NCBI GenBank assembly: GCA_913061145.1
Contig: CAJXUQ010000008.1
Coordinates: forward strand, 81,916-145,915
DNA: 64,000 nt
Reading direction: 5' to 3'
From: an uncultured Haliea sp.
Lineage (GTDB): Bacteria; Pseudomonadota; Gammaproteobacteria; Pseudomonadales; Halieaceae
Shown here in pieces: positions 18,839-27,719 of the stretch (its first letter is position 1; each line of letters begins with the position of its first letter). Made by a program: the position numbers and the translations under genes. The notes beneath the pieces were generated by a model. It did not search any database. It was not told the DNA's origin and saw only the letters and a program-made list of their open reading frames with translations.

Positions 18839-21154
18839 CTAGTCGATGACGCCCGGCTGGCTGTAGTCGCAGACCCCATCGGGGAAGATGGCCTGCAGCT
18901 TTGCATACTCCTCGGCGGACGGTTCCCAGCTGCCGTAAAGGCCCGCATCAATTGCGTCGTCAAGGGGCTGCAGTGCGCAACGGAAGACGTCACCGGTGAT
19001 GGGCGCACCGGCGACGATGCGCGATGTGCTGTAGGGTGGAAAGCGCTCTGTGCAGCTGCCGGCGGGCCGGTCATTGAGGATGCCGTCCCATACCGTCTCT
19101 CCGCTGGCGATCAGTTCGCCGTCGCTGTCAAAGCAGCTGTCCACCGCAGCAGCAGGGCGGTTGGCGCCCACCGGGCTATCCGGGTTGGCATGAATGTTGG
19201 CCACCCACTCGTCGAGCACGGCAAACGCCTGCATGGTGTTGTCGTAGTCGCTGCCGTTCGGATTGCGGTCGATGAACCAGATCACCTGGTTGGAAGCATC
19301 ACCATCGTGATTCAGGAGGCGCTGTCGTGTGACGAAGGACTGGATCGTGTTGTGCATGTCCAGCTCGTCCTCCAGGTAGTGGCGCAGGTCGATGAAAGGT
19401 ATTTCCGCCTCGCCCCGTTGCACCATCCCCGAATCGAATGCGGCCCGGATCGCGCCCGGGTCGGCGCGCTTGCGTGGCGCCGGTGTGTCCTCCGTCGCGG
19501 TTGTGGCATTGCGCCAACTCCAGGGGTCGATCTGGTTGGGGTACAGCGGCTCGTCGTCGGTCAGGGCAAAGCACAGGTCGATGATAAAGGGGCAGCCCTC
19601 CTGCACCATGTCCGGTTCGTTCTTCCAGCTGCCGATATTCCAGTTCAGATCGATGAACTCGTCAGGGCTGATGTTGCCGTCAAGCAGTGCCTGCAGACCG
19701 TACTGCACGCCGACGTTGTCCCAGGTGGTGGCGGCAAAGCCGTCCTCGGCACGACCGTAGATGTTGATCACGTCAGCAAAGTGTGTCCATTCCACCTCGG
19801 CCTGCTGCTCTGGCGTGATGCCGGGAGCCTCGCCAAAGTGAGGGTTCAGCGCCAGCGGCGAGAGGCCGCGCCAGGAGGCTGTGCACTCGCTGGAACCCTG
19901 CGGGACCCAGGGTGTGAGCCCGAAACTGACGACGTCGTTAGGTACATCGTTAACTGCATTCAGGCCTATCAGCCAGCTGCGGTTGTTCCAATCCGCCCAC
20001 TTGCCGCCGGGATCTTCGCGCAGTTGCAGATCGATCCAGCGTTCAATCAGCTCGCAGTCCCCGATGTGTATGGTTTGCGTGACCATGTCTGAATAGGAGT
20101 ACTGGGGGACGCCAGCGTCAATCAGCCCTGGATGATTCTGGGCGTAAACGTACTGCTGAATGCCACCACCAGAGCCGCCGACGCCAACGGTGTACTCGGG
20201 TGCACCATAGGCCGAGACGAAACGGCTCTTGACCATGATGGCGGTCTCGCCGCCGAGCTCGAGGTTGTAGTGAGTACCCGTTTTCGTGCCAGTGGAATAG
20301 GCCACCGCGTACCCGGCGGCCAGACCGTCCGTATACAGTGCCCGGCTACGGCTGGGGCCACCCTGGTAGTGGCCAATGGCAACGCCCCCTTGGAAGTAGT
20401 AGATGAGCCGCTGGTTCCAGACGCTCAGGTCGGGGTCGTCGTCCTCTTGGGGCGCTGGCGAGAGCATGGCGATTGAGTAGAGGAAACGGTTCAGGCTGCC
20501 GCGTTCCCAGCGTACGATGAAGTCGACTTCGCGGTCGTCAATCGTGGTCGTGGTGGCGATGTCGGCGGGGCGTTCGCCGTTTTCCGGGTAATCCATCCAG
20601 GCGCCACCCTCGGTCAGGTATTTGTAACTGACTACTGTTTCCACGCTGCAGTTTTCATCAATCACCGGGCCCAGCTCAAGATCGGCCAGGTGACGGTCGG
20701 TTGCGCAGAAAAAAGGTGCCTGTTGCGGTCCGGAGAAGATTGGCCCACTCGCAGGATGATTGCTCAGGGTGATGCTGGCAGCGGTGACATTGTTTGCGCT
20801 ACTGCTGACTTCCAGTGCGTTGTCACCCACCACCAGCCCGACAACCCGGCCCTCCAGGCCGTGGCCGTCGCTGCGTGCTTCGAACTGCCCGGTGATATCC
20901 TCTCCATCCAGCATCACCACCACGTTCTCCAGTGGCAGCGCGGCCGGCACTTCTATGCCGACCCGCGCCTCTCCCCCGCTGACCATCTCGGGTGGGCTGG
21001 ACAGTACGGAGACGGCGAACGCACCGAGCAGCTCAGGTTCACCTCCGTTTCCATGGTCGGTGCCGTCGCTGCAGGCGGTCAGCAGCAACGCCAGCGTGAG
21101 TAAGTGGGCGCGCAGAGCGCCGCTTTGGCGCGGCGCTGAGAACGGTAGCTGCAT
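18839..21154 (-). CDS. DUF6351-family secreted lipoprotein
   Basis: 771 aa; lipobox LLTAC-S; GPIFSGPQQAPFFCATDRHLADLELGPVIDENCSVETVVSYKY; GGSGGGIQQYVYAQNHPGLIDAGVPQYSYSD. Confidence 0.75.
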   Translation of the reverse strand: MQLPFSAPRQSGALRAHLLTLALLLTACSDGTDHGNGGEPELLGAFAVSVLSSPPEMVSGGEARVGIEVPAALPLENVVVMLDGEDITGQFEARSDGHGLEGRVVGLVVGDNALEVSSSANNVTAASITLSNHPASGPIFSGPQQAPFFCATDRHLADLELGPVIDENCSVETVVSYKYLTEGGAWMDYPENGERPADIATTTTIDDREVDFIVRWERGSLNRFLYSIAMLSPAPQEDDDPDLSVWNQRLIYYFQGGVAIGHYQGGPSRSRALYTDGLAAGYAVAYSTGTKTGTHYNLELGGETAIMVKSRFVSAYGAPEYTVGVGGSGGGIQQYVYAQNHPGLIDAGVPQYSYSDMVTQTIHIGDCELIERWIDLQLREDPGGKWADWNNRSWLIGLNAVNDVPNDVVSFGLTPWVPQGSSECTASWRGLSPLALNPHFGEAPGITPEQQAEVEWTHFADVINIYGRAEDGFAATTWDNVGVQYGLQALLDGNISPDEFIDLNWNIGSWKNEPDMVQEGCPFIIDLCFALTDDEPLYPNQIDPWSWRNATTATEDTPAPRKRADPGAIRAAFDSGMVQRGEAEIPFIDLRHYLEDELDMHNTIQSFVTRQRLLNHDGDASNQVIWFIDRNPNGSDYDNTMQAFAVLDEWVANIHANPDSPVGANRPAAAVDSCFDSDGELIASGETVWDGILNDRPAGSCTERFPPYSTSRIVAGAPITGDVFRCALQPLDDAIDAGLYGSWEPSAEEYAKLQAIFPDGVCDYSQPGVID

Positions 21155-21357
21155 CGTATTCTCCTTATTTTTTACCGTGCAGACTTCACATACTAGCTGC
21201 TCCCGGTGTGGCTGCCAGCGCGGCGGTCCAACTATCTGGACGACACATCCGGAAATGCCGCAAGTCTGCTAGACTCCGCGTTCACGAAAAAGCCTGCTGC
21301 CATGTGGCGCCAACTGACCGGGCCCCAACCCGCAACCGCTCTGGGAGTGCCAGATAC

Positions 21358-21927
21358 ATGAAGCAGACAATCGCGCGCTGGCTGCTGCGCGCCGCGGGTT
21401 GGAGCCTGGAGGGTGCTCCTCCGGCACATGCGCGCTATGTCCTGATCGCGGCGCCCCATACCTCCAATTGGGACTTTCCGTTGATGCTGCTGTACGCCGC
21501 CGCCTTCGACATCAAGGTGCGATGGATGGGCAAGCACAGCCTCTTTGTCTGGCCCTTTGGCGGGGTCATGCGCGGCCTCGGCGGAATGCCCATCGTCAGG
21601 CATCGCGCCGGTAATCTGGTGACGTCCATGGTTGCAGCCTTCGAGCAGGTAGACCAGCTGGTGCTGGTGGTGCCGACGGAGGGCACGCGAGACCGCACCG
21701 ACTACTGGAAATCGGGTTTTTACCACATCGCTCGCCAGGCCAACGTCCCCATCGTGCCTTCCTTTCTGGATTTCTCCCGCAAACGGGGAGGGTTTGGGCC
21801 CGGCCTCTCGACCACCGGCAACGTGGTAGCCGACATGCAGTATTTCCGCGACTTCTATGCCGGTATGGTCGGCAAGTTCCCGGCCAACGTGGGGCCGATA
21901 CGGCTGCGGGAAGAGGCGGACCTGTAG
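21358..21927 (+). CDS. 1-acyl-sn-glycerol-3-phosphate acyltransferase-like protein
   Basis: MKQTIARWLLRAAGWSLEG; APHTSNWDFPLML (variant of HxxxxD: HTSNWD); VPTEGTRDRTDYWKSGFYHIA. Confidence 0.87.
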   Translation: MKQTIARWLLRAAGWSLEGAPPAHARYVLIAAPHTSNWDFPLMLLYAAAFDIKVRWMGKHSLFVWPFGGVMRGLGGMPIVRHRAGNLVTSMVAAFEQVDQLVLVVPTEGTRDRTDYWKSGFYHIARQANVPIVPSFLDFSRKRGGFGPGLSTTGNVVADMQYFRDFYAGMVGKFPANVGPIRLREEADL

Positions 21928-21931
21928 TCTT

Positions 21932-21954
21932 GGCCCCCGCGTCCTGCGGGGGCC
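21932..21954 (+). terminator. Strong hairpin after the acyltransferase gene
   Basis: Perfect 9-bp stem GGCCCCCGC-GTCCT-GCGGGGGCC beginning 5 bp after the stop; lacks a U-tract. Confidence 0.5.
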
Positions 21955-22042
21955 TGCGCCAATGTGGTGGAAAGGCTTGCAGCGGCCGGCCCTGTAAAAT
22001 AATATATATAATATATTTAATGGGATTGCAGGGAGTGTACGC

Positions 22043-23233
22043 TTGAACATCGACTTTTCACCCGCGCAGCGGGAGCTGCGTGACGCGTTCAGGGCCTATA
22101 TGCAGGTGCTGATGACACCGGCGCTGCGCGAGGAACTTCAGCAGCCTCTGGCGACCGAGGGTGGTGGTCCGCTCTGGCGCAAAGCCATGCAGCAAATGGG
22201 CGCCGATGGCTGGATCGGTCTGGGCTGGCCAACAGAGTGGGGCGGACGCGGGTATGGCCCGATTGAGCAGTACATTTTTATCGAGGAGGTCACGCGCGCC
22301 GGCCTCCCGTTTCCCTACCTGACCACGGAGTCGATCGGCCCCGCCGTCGCAGAATTTGCCGACCCGGAGATTCGTGACGCCCTGCTGCCGCGCATCCTCG
22401 CGGGTGAGACTGTGGTCGCCATCGGGTACTCCGAACCCCAGGCGGGTACCGATATGGCGGCGCTGCGCACGACTGCAGTACGCGAGGGAGACGAGTACGT
22501 GATCAACGGGCAGAAGGTCTATACCTCGCTCGCACATTTTGCCGATTACGTGTTTCTCGCCGTGCGCACGGGAGATCCGGAAACATTGCCGCGGCATAAG
22601 GGCATTTCCATTCTGCTGGTCCCGACCAATTCCCCAGGCTTTTCCGCCACCCCCATCTACACCGTGGGTGACGGTGAAACCAATATCACCTGGTACGACA
22701 ACGTGCGTGTGCCTGTCAAGAACCTCATCGGCGCCGAAAACGGTGGCTGGCGCGTGGTCACCAGCCAGCTCAATCGGGAACGGCTGACACTGATGAACCC
22801 CGGCACAGCCAATCTGCTCTACCAGCAGACGTTGGAGCACGCGCGCACCACACTGGCGGCGGATGGCCGGCCCCTGCTGGAGCAGCCCCGGGTGCAGCGG
22901 CTGCTTGCCTCCGTCTACAGCCAGCTCCGTGTGCTGCAGCTTGCCTGTCGCAAACAGGCCTGGGCGATCGCCAATGGCAGCCTGGAAACCGCTGATGCCT
23001 CCGCCATCAAAGTGTCCGGCTACGAGATTTTTCTGAGCTGCTACCGCAGCCTGCTCGAGGTGCTGGGGCCCGACGGTATCCTCAAACGCGGCTCCACCGG
23101 TGCGCTGCTGCAGGGACAGCTTGAGCTGATTTACCGCTCTGTACCAGTGTATGGCTTCGCTGGCGGCACTAATGAAATTCAGCGCGATCTTGTGGCCCAG
23201 TTCGGACTGGGCCTGCCGCGCGCCAAACGCTAG
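22043..23233 (+). CDS. Acyl-CoA dehydrogenase (large partner of a tandem pair)
   Basis: 396 aa; MNIDFSPAQRELRDAFRAYM, GYSEPQAGTDMAALRTTAVREGDEYVINGQKVYTS, YGFAGGTNEIQRDLVAQFGLGLPR. Confidence 0.94.
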   Translation: MNIDFSPAQRELRDAFRAYMQVLMTPALREELQQPLATEGGGPLWRKAMQQMGADGWIGLGWPTEWGGRGYGPIEQYIFIEEVTRAGLPFPYLTTESIGPAVAEFADPEIRDALLPRILAGETVVAIGYSEPQAGTDMAALRTTAVREGDEYVINGQKVYTSLAHFADYVFLAVRTGDPETLPRHKGISILLVPTNSPGFSATPIYTVGDGETNITWYDNVRVPVKNLIGAENGGWRVVTSQLNRERLTLMNPGTANLLYQQTLEHARTTLAADGRPLLEQPRVQRLLASVYSQLRVLQLACRKQAWAIANGSLETADASAIKVSGYEIFLSCYRSLLEVLGPDGILKRGSTGALLQGQLELIYRSVPVYGFAGGTNEIQRDLVAQFGLGLPRAKR

Positions 23234-23244
23234 GAGCAGGGGTT

Positions 23245-24312
23245 ATGGATTTTGCATTGACGGAACTGCAGCAACAGGTGCGCGAACTCGCGCGCGAGAT
23301 TCTGACCGACGGCAGCACCGTGGAACGCTTGCGGGAAATAGAGGAAAGGGAGCAGCGCGTCGATCAGGAACTCTGGCAAACCCTGCGTGAGGCCGGCCTG
23401 TCTGCGGTGGCTGCCAGTGAAGAGGCCGGTGGCGGTGGGCTGGGCCTGCTGGGGTTCGGCCTGATTCTGGAGCAGGTCGGCGCGACGGCTGCGCCCATAC
23501 CGCTGTTGGCTCACGGTCTGGCGGCTTTGGCTGTTGAGCGCAGCCGGGGGGCTTCGGCGCTGGCGCCGCTGCTTGCTGTTGACGGTTGGATGGCGGCTTC
23601 CACACGTACCGATGGCAATACGCTGCGCTGTGTGAACGGTCGGCTCAGCGGGTCGCTGGGTGGCATTGCCCATGGGCGCGGCTGCCATCACCTGGTTGTT
23701 CCCGCCCGCGACGAGCAGGGCTGGTGCCTGTGCCTGCTGGAAGTCTCCAGTGACGAAGTCACCTGGCAGGCTCAGACAAGCACCGCTCTGGAGCCGCTGG
23801 GACTGCTGCAGGTTGACGCCGTGGCCGCGCAGCGGCTGGGTGGCGCCGAATTGCTGGCCTGGCTGGACCAGTGCGGGGCGATGGCCTCTGCCATGGCGCA
23901 GACCGGTGTACTGGATGCTGCACTGCAGCTCGCCCGCAACCATGCCTGCGAGCGGGAGCAGTTCGGTGTGCTTATCGGCAGTTTCCAGGCAGTGTCCCAG
24001 CGCCTGGCGGATTGCTGGATCGACCTGATGAACCTGCGCCTTGCTGCCCTCGCGGCGGCAACACAGCTGGACAATGGTGAGGACGCCGAGCTGGATGTGC
24101 TCACGGCGCGCATCTGGGCGGCAGACGCCGGCCATCGGGTGCTGGCGGGCTGCCAGCATGTGCATGGTGGTTTGGGGCACGACCGTGACTACCCACTCTG
24201 GCGCTATGCGGTATGGGCGCGGCACTACGAGATGCTGTCTGGCGGTGTTAATGTCGCCCTGGAGCAGTTGGGCCAGGCTATCGCGCTGAACCCCGAGCGG
24301 TCCTGTTTGTAA
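23245..24312 (+). CDS. Acyl-CoA dehydrogenase (smaller partner of the tandem pair)
   Basis: 355 aa; MDFALTELQQQVRELAREIL, ACEREQFGVLIGSFQAVSQRLAD, CQHVHGGLGHDRDYPLWRYAVWA. Confidence 0.92.
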   Translation: MDFALTELQQQVRELAREILTDGSTVERLREIEEREQRVDQELWQTLREAGLSAVAASEEAGGGGLGLLGFGLILEQVGATAAPIPLLAHGLAALAVERSRGASALAPLLAVDGWMAASTRTDGNTLRCVNGRLSGSLGGIAHGRGCHHLVVPARDEQGWCLCLLEVSSDEVTWQAQTSTALEPLGLLQVDAVAAQRLGGAELLAWLDQCGAMASAMAQTGVLDAALQLARNHACEREQFGVLIGSFQAVSQRLADCWIDLMNLRLAALAAATQLDNGEDAELDVLTARIWAADAGHRVLAGCQHVHGGLGHDRDYPLWRYAVWARHYEMLSGGVNVALEQLGQAIALNPERSCL

Positions 24313-24361
24313 TGAGCTCGATCAACTACGATCGACCAATGACACCACGAGTGACGACACT

Positions 24362-25177
24362 ATGAAAACGGTGCTGAGACGACAGCTGGCAGAGGGAGTG
24401 CTTGAGGTCAGCCTGAACAGGCCGGATCGCCTGAACGCCCTGAATGAGAATCTGATCGGCGAGTTGCTGGCTGTGTTTCGCGGCCTGAACAACGATCGCG
24501 AAACGCGGGTGGTTATTCTCACGGGGCGGGGCAAGGGCTTCTGTGCGGGAGCAGATCTCAAGTCCAGTGGATCCCGGCCCGGTTCGGTGCCCGGCACCGA
24601 GGGCATGGGCCAGTTGGGCTATGTCTACAAGTACCAGGAGTATCTGGCGGAGTTGGTATTGGCCATTCAGGAGTGCGACAAGCCTGTCATTGCGGCCGTC
24701 AACGGGGCCGCGGTGGGTGGCGGCCTGGCGCTGGCGCTGGCCTGCGATATCCGCATTACAGCCGAGGTGGGCAAGTTTGGCTCGGTATTCATCAAGACGG
24801 GCCTGTCCTCCTGCGACGTGGGCACCAGCTATCTGCTGCCGCGTATTGTCGGCGTTTCCGCCGCGACAGAGCTGATGCTGACCGGAAGGGTCTTCCCCGC
24901 CGCGGAAGCCCGTGAGCTTGGCCTGGTATCCCGGGTGGTACTGGCTGATGAACTGATCCCGGAAGCCACCCGTCTGGCACAGATGATTCTCGAGAACAGT
25001 GAGTATGGCGTTTGGATGACCAAGAAAGGCATTCGCGCCAATCAGGACGCCCCCAGCCTGCGCCATGCCATGGAATTGGAAAACCGCACGCAGGTTCTGG
25101 GGTACTTTTCCGGGTGCATGGAAGAATCCATGCAGGCGTTCCAGGAGGGTCGCGCACCCGTATGGAGCAAACTGTGA
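24362..25177 (+). CDS. Enoyl-CoA hydratase/isomerase family protein
   Basis: 271 aa; LNRPDRLNALNENLIGELL; GRGKGFCAGADLKSSG; ACDIRITAEVGKFGSVFIKTGLSSCDVGTSYLLPRIVG. Confidence 0.95.
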   Translation: MKTVLRRQLAEGVLEVSLNRPDRLNALNENLIGELLAVFRGLNNDRETRVVILTGRGKGFCAGADLKSSGSRPGSVPGTEGMGQLGYVYKYQEYLAELVLAIQECDKPVIAAVNGAAVGGGLALALACDIRITAEVGKFGSVFIKTGLSSCDVGTSYLLPRIVGVSAATELMLTGRVFPAAEARELGLVSRVVLADELIPEATRLAQMILENSEYGVWMTKKGIRANQDAPSLRHAMELENRTQVLGYFSGCMEESMQAFQEGRAPVWSKL

Positions 25178-25815
25178 GCACTCCGGTGACACGGCGCGGG
25201 AGGCCGCCAAAAACGTCGCTGGAGGACATCGTCGACAAGGCCGTCGAACTCATGGCCCGTGAGCCCGAAAAAGACCTCTCACTGAACGCCATTGCCAAGG
25301 CCCTCGGTATCACGCCGATGGCGATCTACCGCTATGCGAGTGATCGGGATGAGCTGATGGAGGCGGTGGCCGATCGTATGTTGCGTGATTTCAAGCCTGA
25401 AATTCCGGATCAGCCCTGGCAGTCGCAGATCCGCCACTGGGCATTCGCCACACGCGACTATTTTCTGGCCAATCCCGCCCTGTTCACCATCATCGGCTGG
25501 CAACAGCATATCGCCAGTGCATGGCTGGCCCAGATAGCAATCCTGGCCCGTATATTGGCGCAAACCGGGCGGACGGATGAGCGCCTTGCGGACACGGTGC
25601 AATGGGTCTCTACAACTGTGATGAGTGCCATTTTAATGGAAATCGCCAGCAAGCGTTCAGGCTCGCGCGTGAGCATGAGCGATGTCGACAAGTTGCCCGC
25701 GGAGGACGCCGCGCTGGTGCGCTCCCTGATGCGGCACCTGCTGAAGAAGAATGCGCGAACGGTATTTACCGAATGCGTTGAGAACATGATTCTGACGATA
25801 GAGGTCTCACAATGA
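25162..25815 (+). CDS. TetR/AcrR family transcriptional regulator
   Basis: MEQTVSTPVTRRGRPPKTSLEDIVDKAVELMAREPEKDLSLNAIAKALGITPMAIYRYASDRDELMEAVADRML; stop overlaps the next start (ATGA). Confidence 0.92.
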   Translation: MEQTVSTPVTRRGRPPKTSLEDIVDKAVELMAREPEKDLSLNAIAKALGITPMAIYRYASDRDELMEAVADRMLRDFKPEIPDQPWQSQIRHWAFATRDYFLANPALFTIIGWQQHIASAWLAQIAILARILAQTGRTDERLADTVQWVSTTVMSAILMEIASKRSGSRVSMSDVDKLPAEDAALVRSLMRHLLKKNARTVFTECVENMILTIEVSQ

Positions 25816-26825
25816 GTTCACTGAAACTGGGTCTGCAACTGGGTTACTGGGGCGCACAGCCGCCGCCGGATTTTGTCGGTATGGCACAGGAGGCGGAGCG
25901 CCTTGGTTTCGATTCCGTGTGGACGGCGGAGTCCTGGGGTAATGACTGCTTTACGCCGCTGGCCTGGGTGGGCGCACACACGTCCCGTATTCGCCTTGGA
26001 ACCGCGATCGCACAGCTCTCTGCGCGTACGCCGGCGTCCTGCGCGATGGCGGCGCTGGCGCTGGATCACATGTCCGGTGGACGCATGATGCTTGGCCTCG
26101 GTGTGTCCGGGCCGCAGGTGGTTGAGGGGTGGTACGGCCAGCCGTATAGCAAGCCTTTGGCCCGCACCCGCGAATACGTCAGCATCATCCGCAAGATCCT
26201 GCGTCGCGAAGAGCCCGTGTCCAACGATGGTGAGCATTATCCGCTGCCCTATCACGGCCCCAACGCCTGGGGGCAGGGCAAGCCGCTGAAGTCGATCACC
26301 CACCCCCTGCGTGCCGACCTGCCGATTTTCATCGGCGCCGAGGGGCCCAAGAACGTGACGCAGACGGCGGAAATCGCCGATGGCTGGTTGCCGCTGTACT
26401 ACTCACCCTGGCGTCATGAGGTCTACGAAAGCCAGCTGGTGGCGGCGAAGCCAGGCTTCGAAATTGCCCCCATGGTGATGGTCAATATCAACGATGACCT
26501 GCAAGCGGCCCTGCGCCCGGTCAAGGCGATGCTCGGTTTCTACGTGGGCGGCATGGGCTCCAAGACCAACAATTTCCACAAAGACCTGATGGCGCGACTC
26601 GGCTTTCCGGATGAGGCGGACCAGATTCAGGAGCTGTTCTTTGCCGGTGAGCGTGAGAAGGCGATCGACATGGTGCCGGACACCTTTGCCGACGAGATCG
26701 CGCTGTGCGGCCCGCTGGACCGCATACGTGAACGGCTGCAGGACTGGAAGCGCTCACCGGTAACCACCATGCTGGTCAATGGTGACCGCGAGTTCCTGCG
26801 CCAGATGGCTGAACTGGTGCTTTGA
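25812..26825 (+). CDS. LLM-class (luciferase-like) flavin/F420-dependent oxidoreductase
   Basis: 337 aa; LGLQLGYWGAQPPPDFVGMAQEAERLGFDSVWTAESWGND; GTAIAQLSARTPASCAMAALALDHMSGGRMMLGLGVSGPQVVEGWYG. Confidence 0.92.
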   Translation: MSSLKLGLQLGYWGAQPPPDFVGMAQEAERLGFDSVWTAESWGNDCFTPLAWVGAHTSRIRLGTAIAQLSARTPASCAMAALALDHMSGGRMMLGLGVSGPQVVEGWYGQPYSKPLARTREYVSIIRKILRREEPVSNDGEHYPLPYHGPNAWGQGKPLKSITHPLRADLPIFIGAEGPKNVTQTAEIADGWLPLYYSPWRHEVYESQLVAAKPGFEIAPMVMVNINDDLQAALRPVKAMLGFYVGGMGSKTNNFHKDLMARLGFPDEADQIQELFFAGEREKAIDMVPDTFADEIALCGPLDRIRERLQDWKRSPVTTMLVNGDREFLRQMAELVL

Positions 26826-26883
26826 TTGAGAGGCCAGGGAGGCACTGGTTGCGGGCTGGGCGGTCAGAGTGCCGCCTTGCCCT

Positions 26884-27645
26884 TCACAACACCATATAGC
26901 CGCCGTCAGTCACCAGGGTATGCCCGGTGGTGAAGCTCGACAGGTCGCTGGCGAGGTAGAGCACGGGCCCGATGATTTCCTCGGTTTCAGCCACCCGTTT
27001 CTGCAATGATGCCGCAATGGCCCCGTCCAGATAGCCGGGGATATTCGCTGCACTGTCGAACAGGTCGGAGTGGTAGCTGCCGGGCGCCAGGCTGTTGACC
27101 CGTATGCCCTTGCCGGCCCATTCCGCAGCCATCACTTTGGTCAGTGCGTCCAGGGCCGCCTTCGTGGCGGCGTAAAAGCCCTGTAATGCGGAGGGCTTAA
27201 GGCCGCCCACGGAGATCACGTTGATCACCGAGCCGCCGCCGTGCTCTGCCATTCTCGGAGCCATTCTTGACGCCAGGTACCAGGGTCCCTTGGTGTTGAC
27301 ATCGAACAGCTTCTGGAACAGATCCGGCTGCAGGTCGGAAAGCTCGCCAATCATCGGGTTCATGCCGGCGTTGTTGATCAGAATATCCACGCGACCGAAG
27401 GTTTCGTAGGCGGCCTCAATGACCCTGTCGAGGTCCTCAGTGCGACCCATGTGTGCCGACAGCGCCAGCGCCTTGCGCCCCTTGGCGCGCAGCTCATCCG
27501 CGACAGTCTCGCAGTTTTCCAGTCGCCGGCTGACGACGATGATGTCGGCGCCGACCTCGGCGAGGCCGTGGCACATGGCCTTGCCGAGGCCGCGACTGCC
27601 GCCGGTTACGAGTGCGACCTTGCCGGTCAGATCAATGTTATGCAT
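26884..27645 (-). CDS. SDR family oxidoreductase
   Basis: MHNIDLTGKVALVTGGSRGLGKAMCHGLAEVGADIIVVSRR; NNAGMNP; YAATKAALDALTK; C-terminal VTDGGYMVL. Confidence 0.93.
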   Translation of the reverse strand: MHNIDLTGKVALVTGGSRGLGKAMCHGLAEVGADIIVVSRRLENCETVADELRAKGRKALALSAHMGRTEDLDRVIEAAYETFGRVDILINNAGMNPMIGELSDLQPDLFQKLFDVNTKGPWYLASRMAPRMAEHGGGSVINVISVGGLKPSALQGFYAATKAALDALTKVMAAEWAGKGIRVNSLAPGSYHSDLFDSAANIPGYLDGAIAASLQKRVAETEEIIGPVLYLASDLSSFTTGHTLVTDGGYMVL

Positions 27646-27719
27646 GGTTTGAAGTCCTTGTTGCGTACTCGGGCACCCACTCCAGTGAGTCGTGTTGGCC
27701 CATAAAAAGTCTTGCACGT

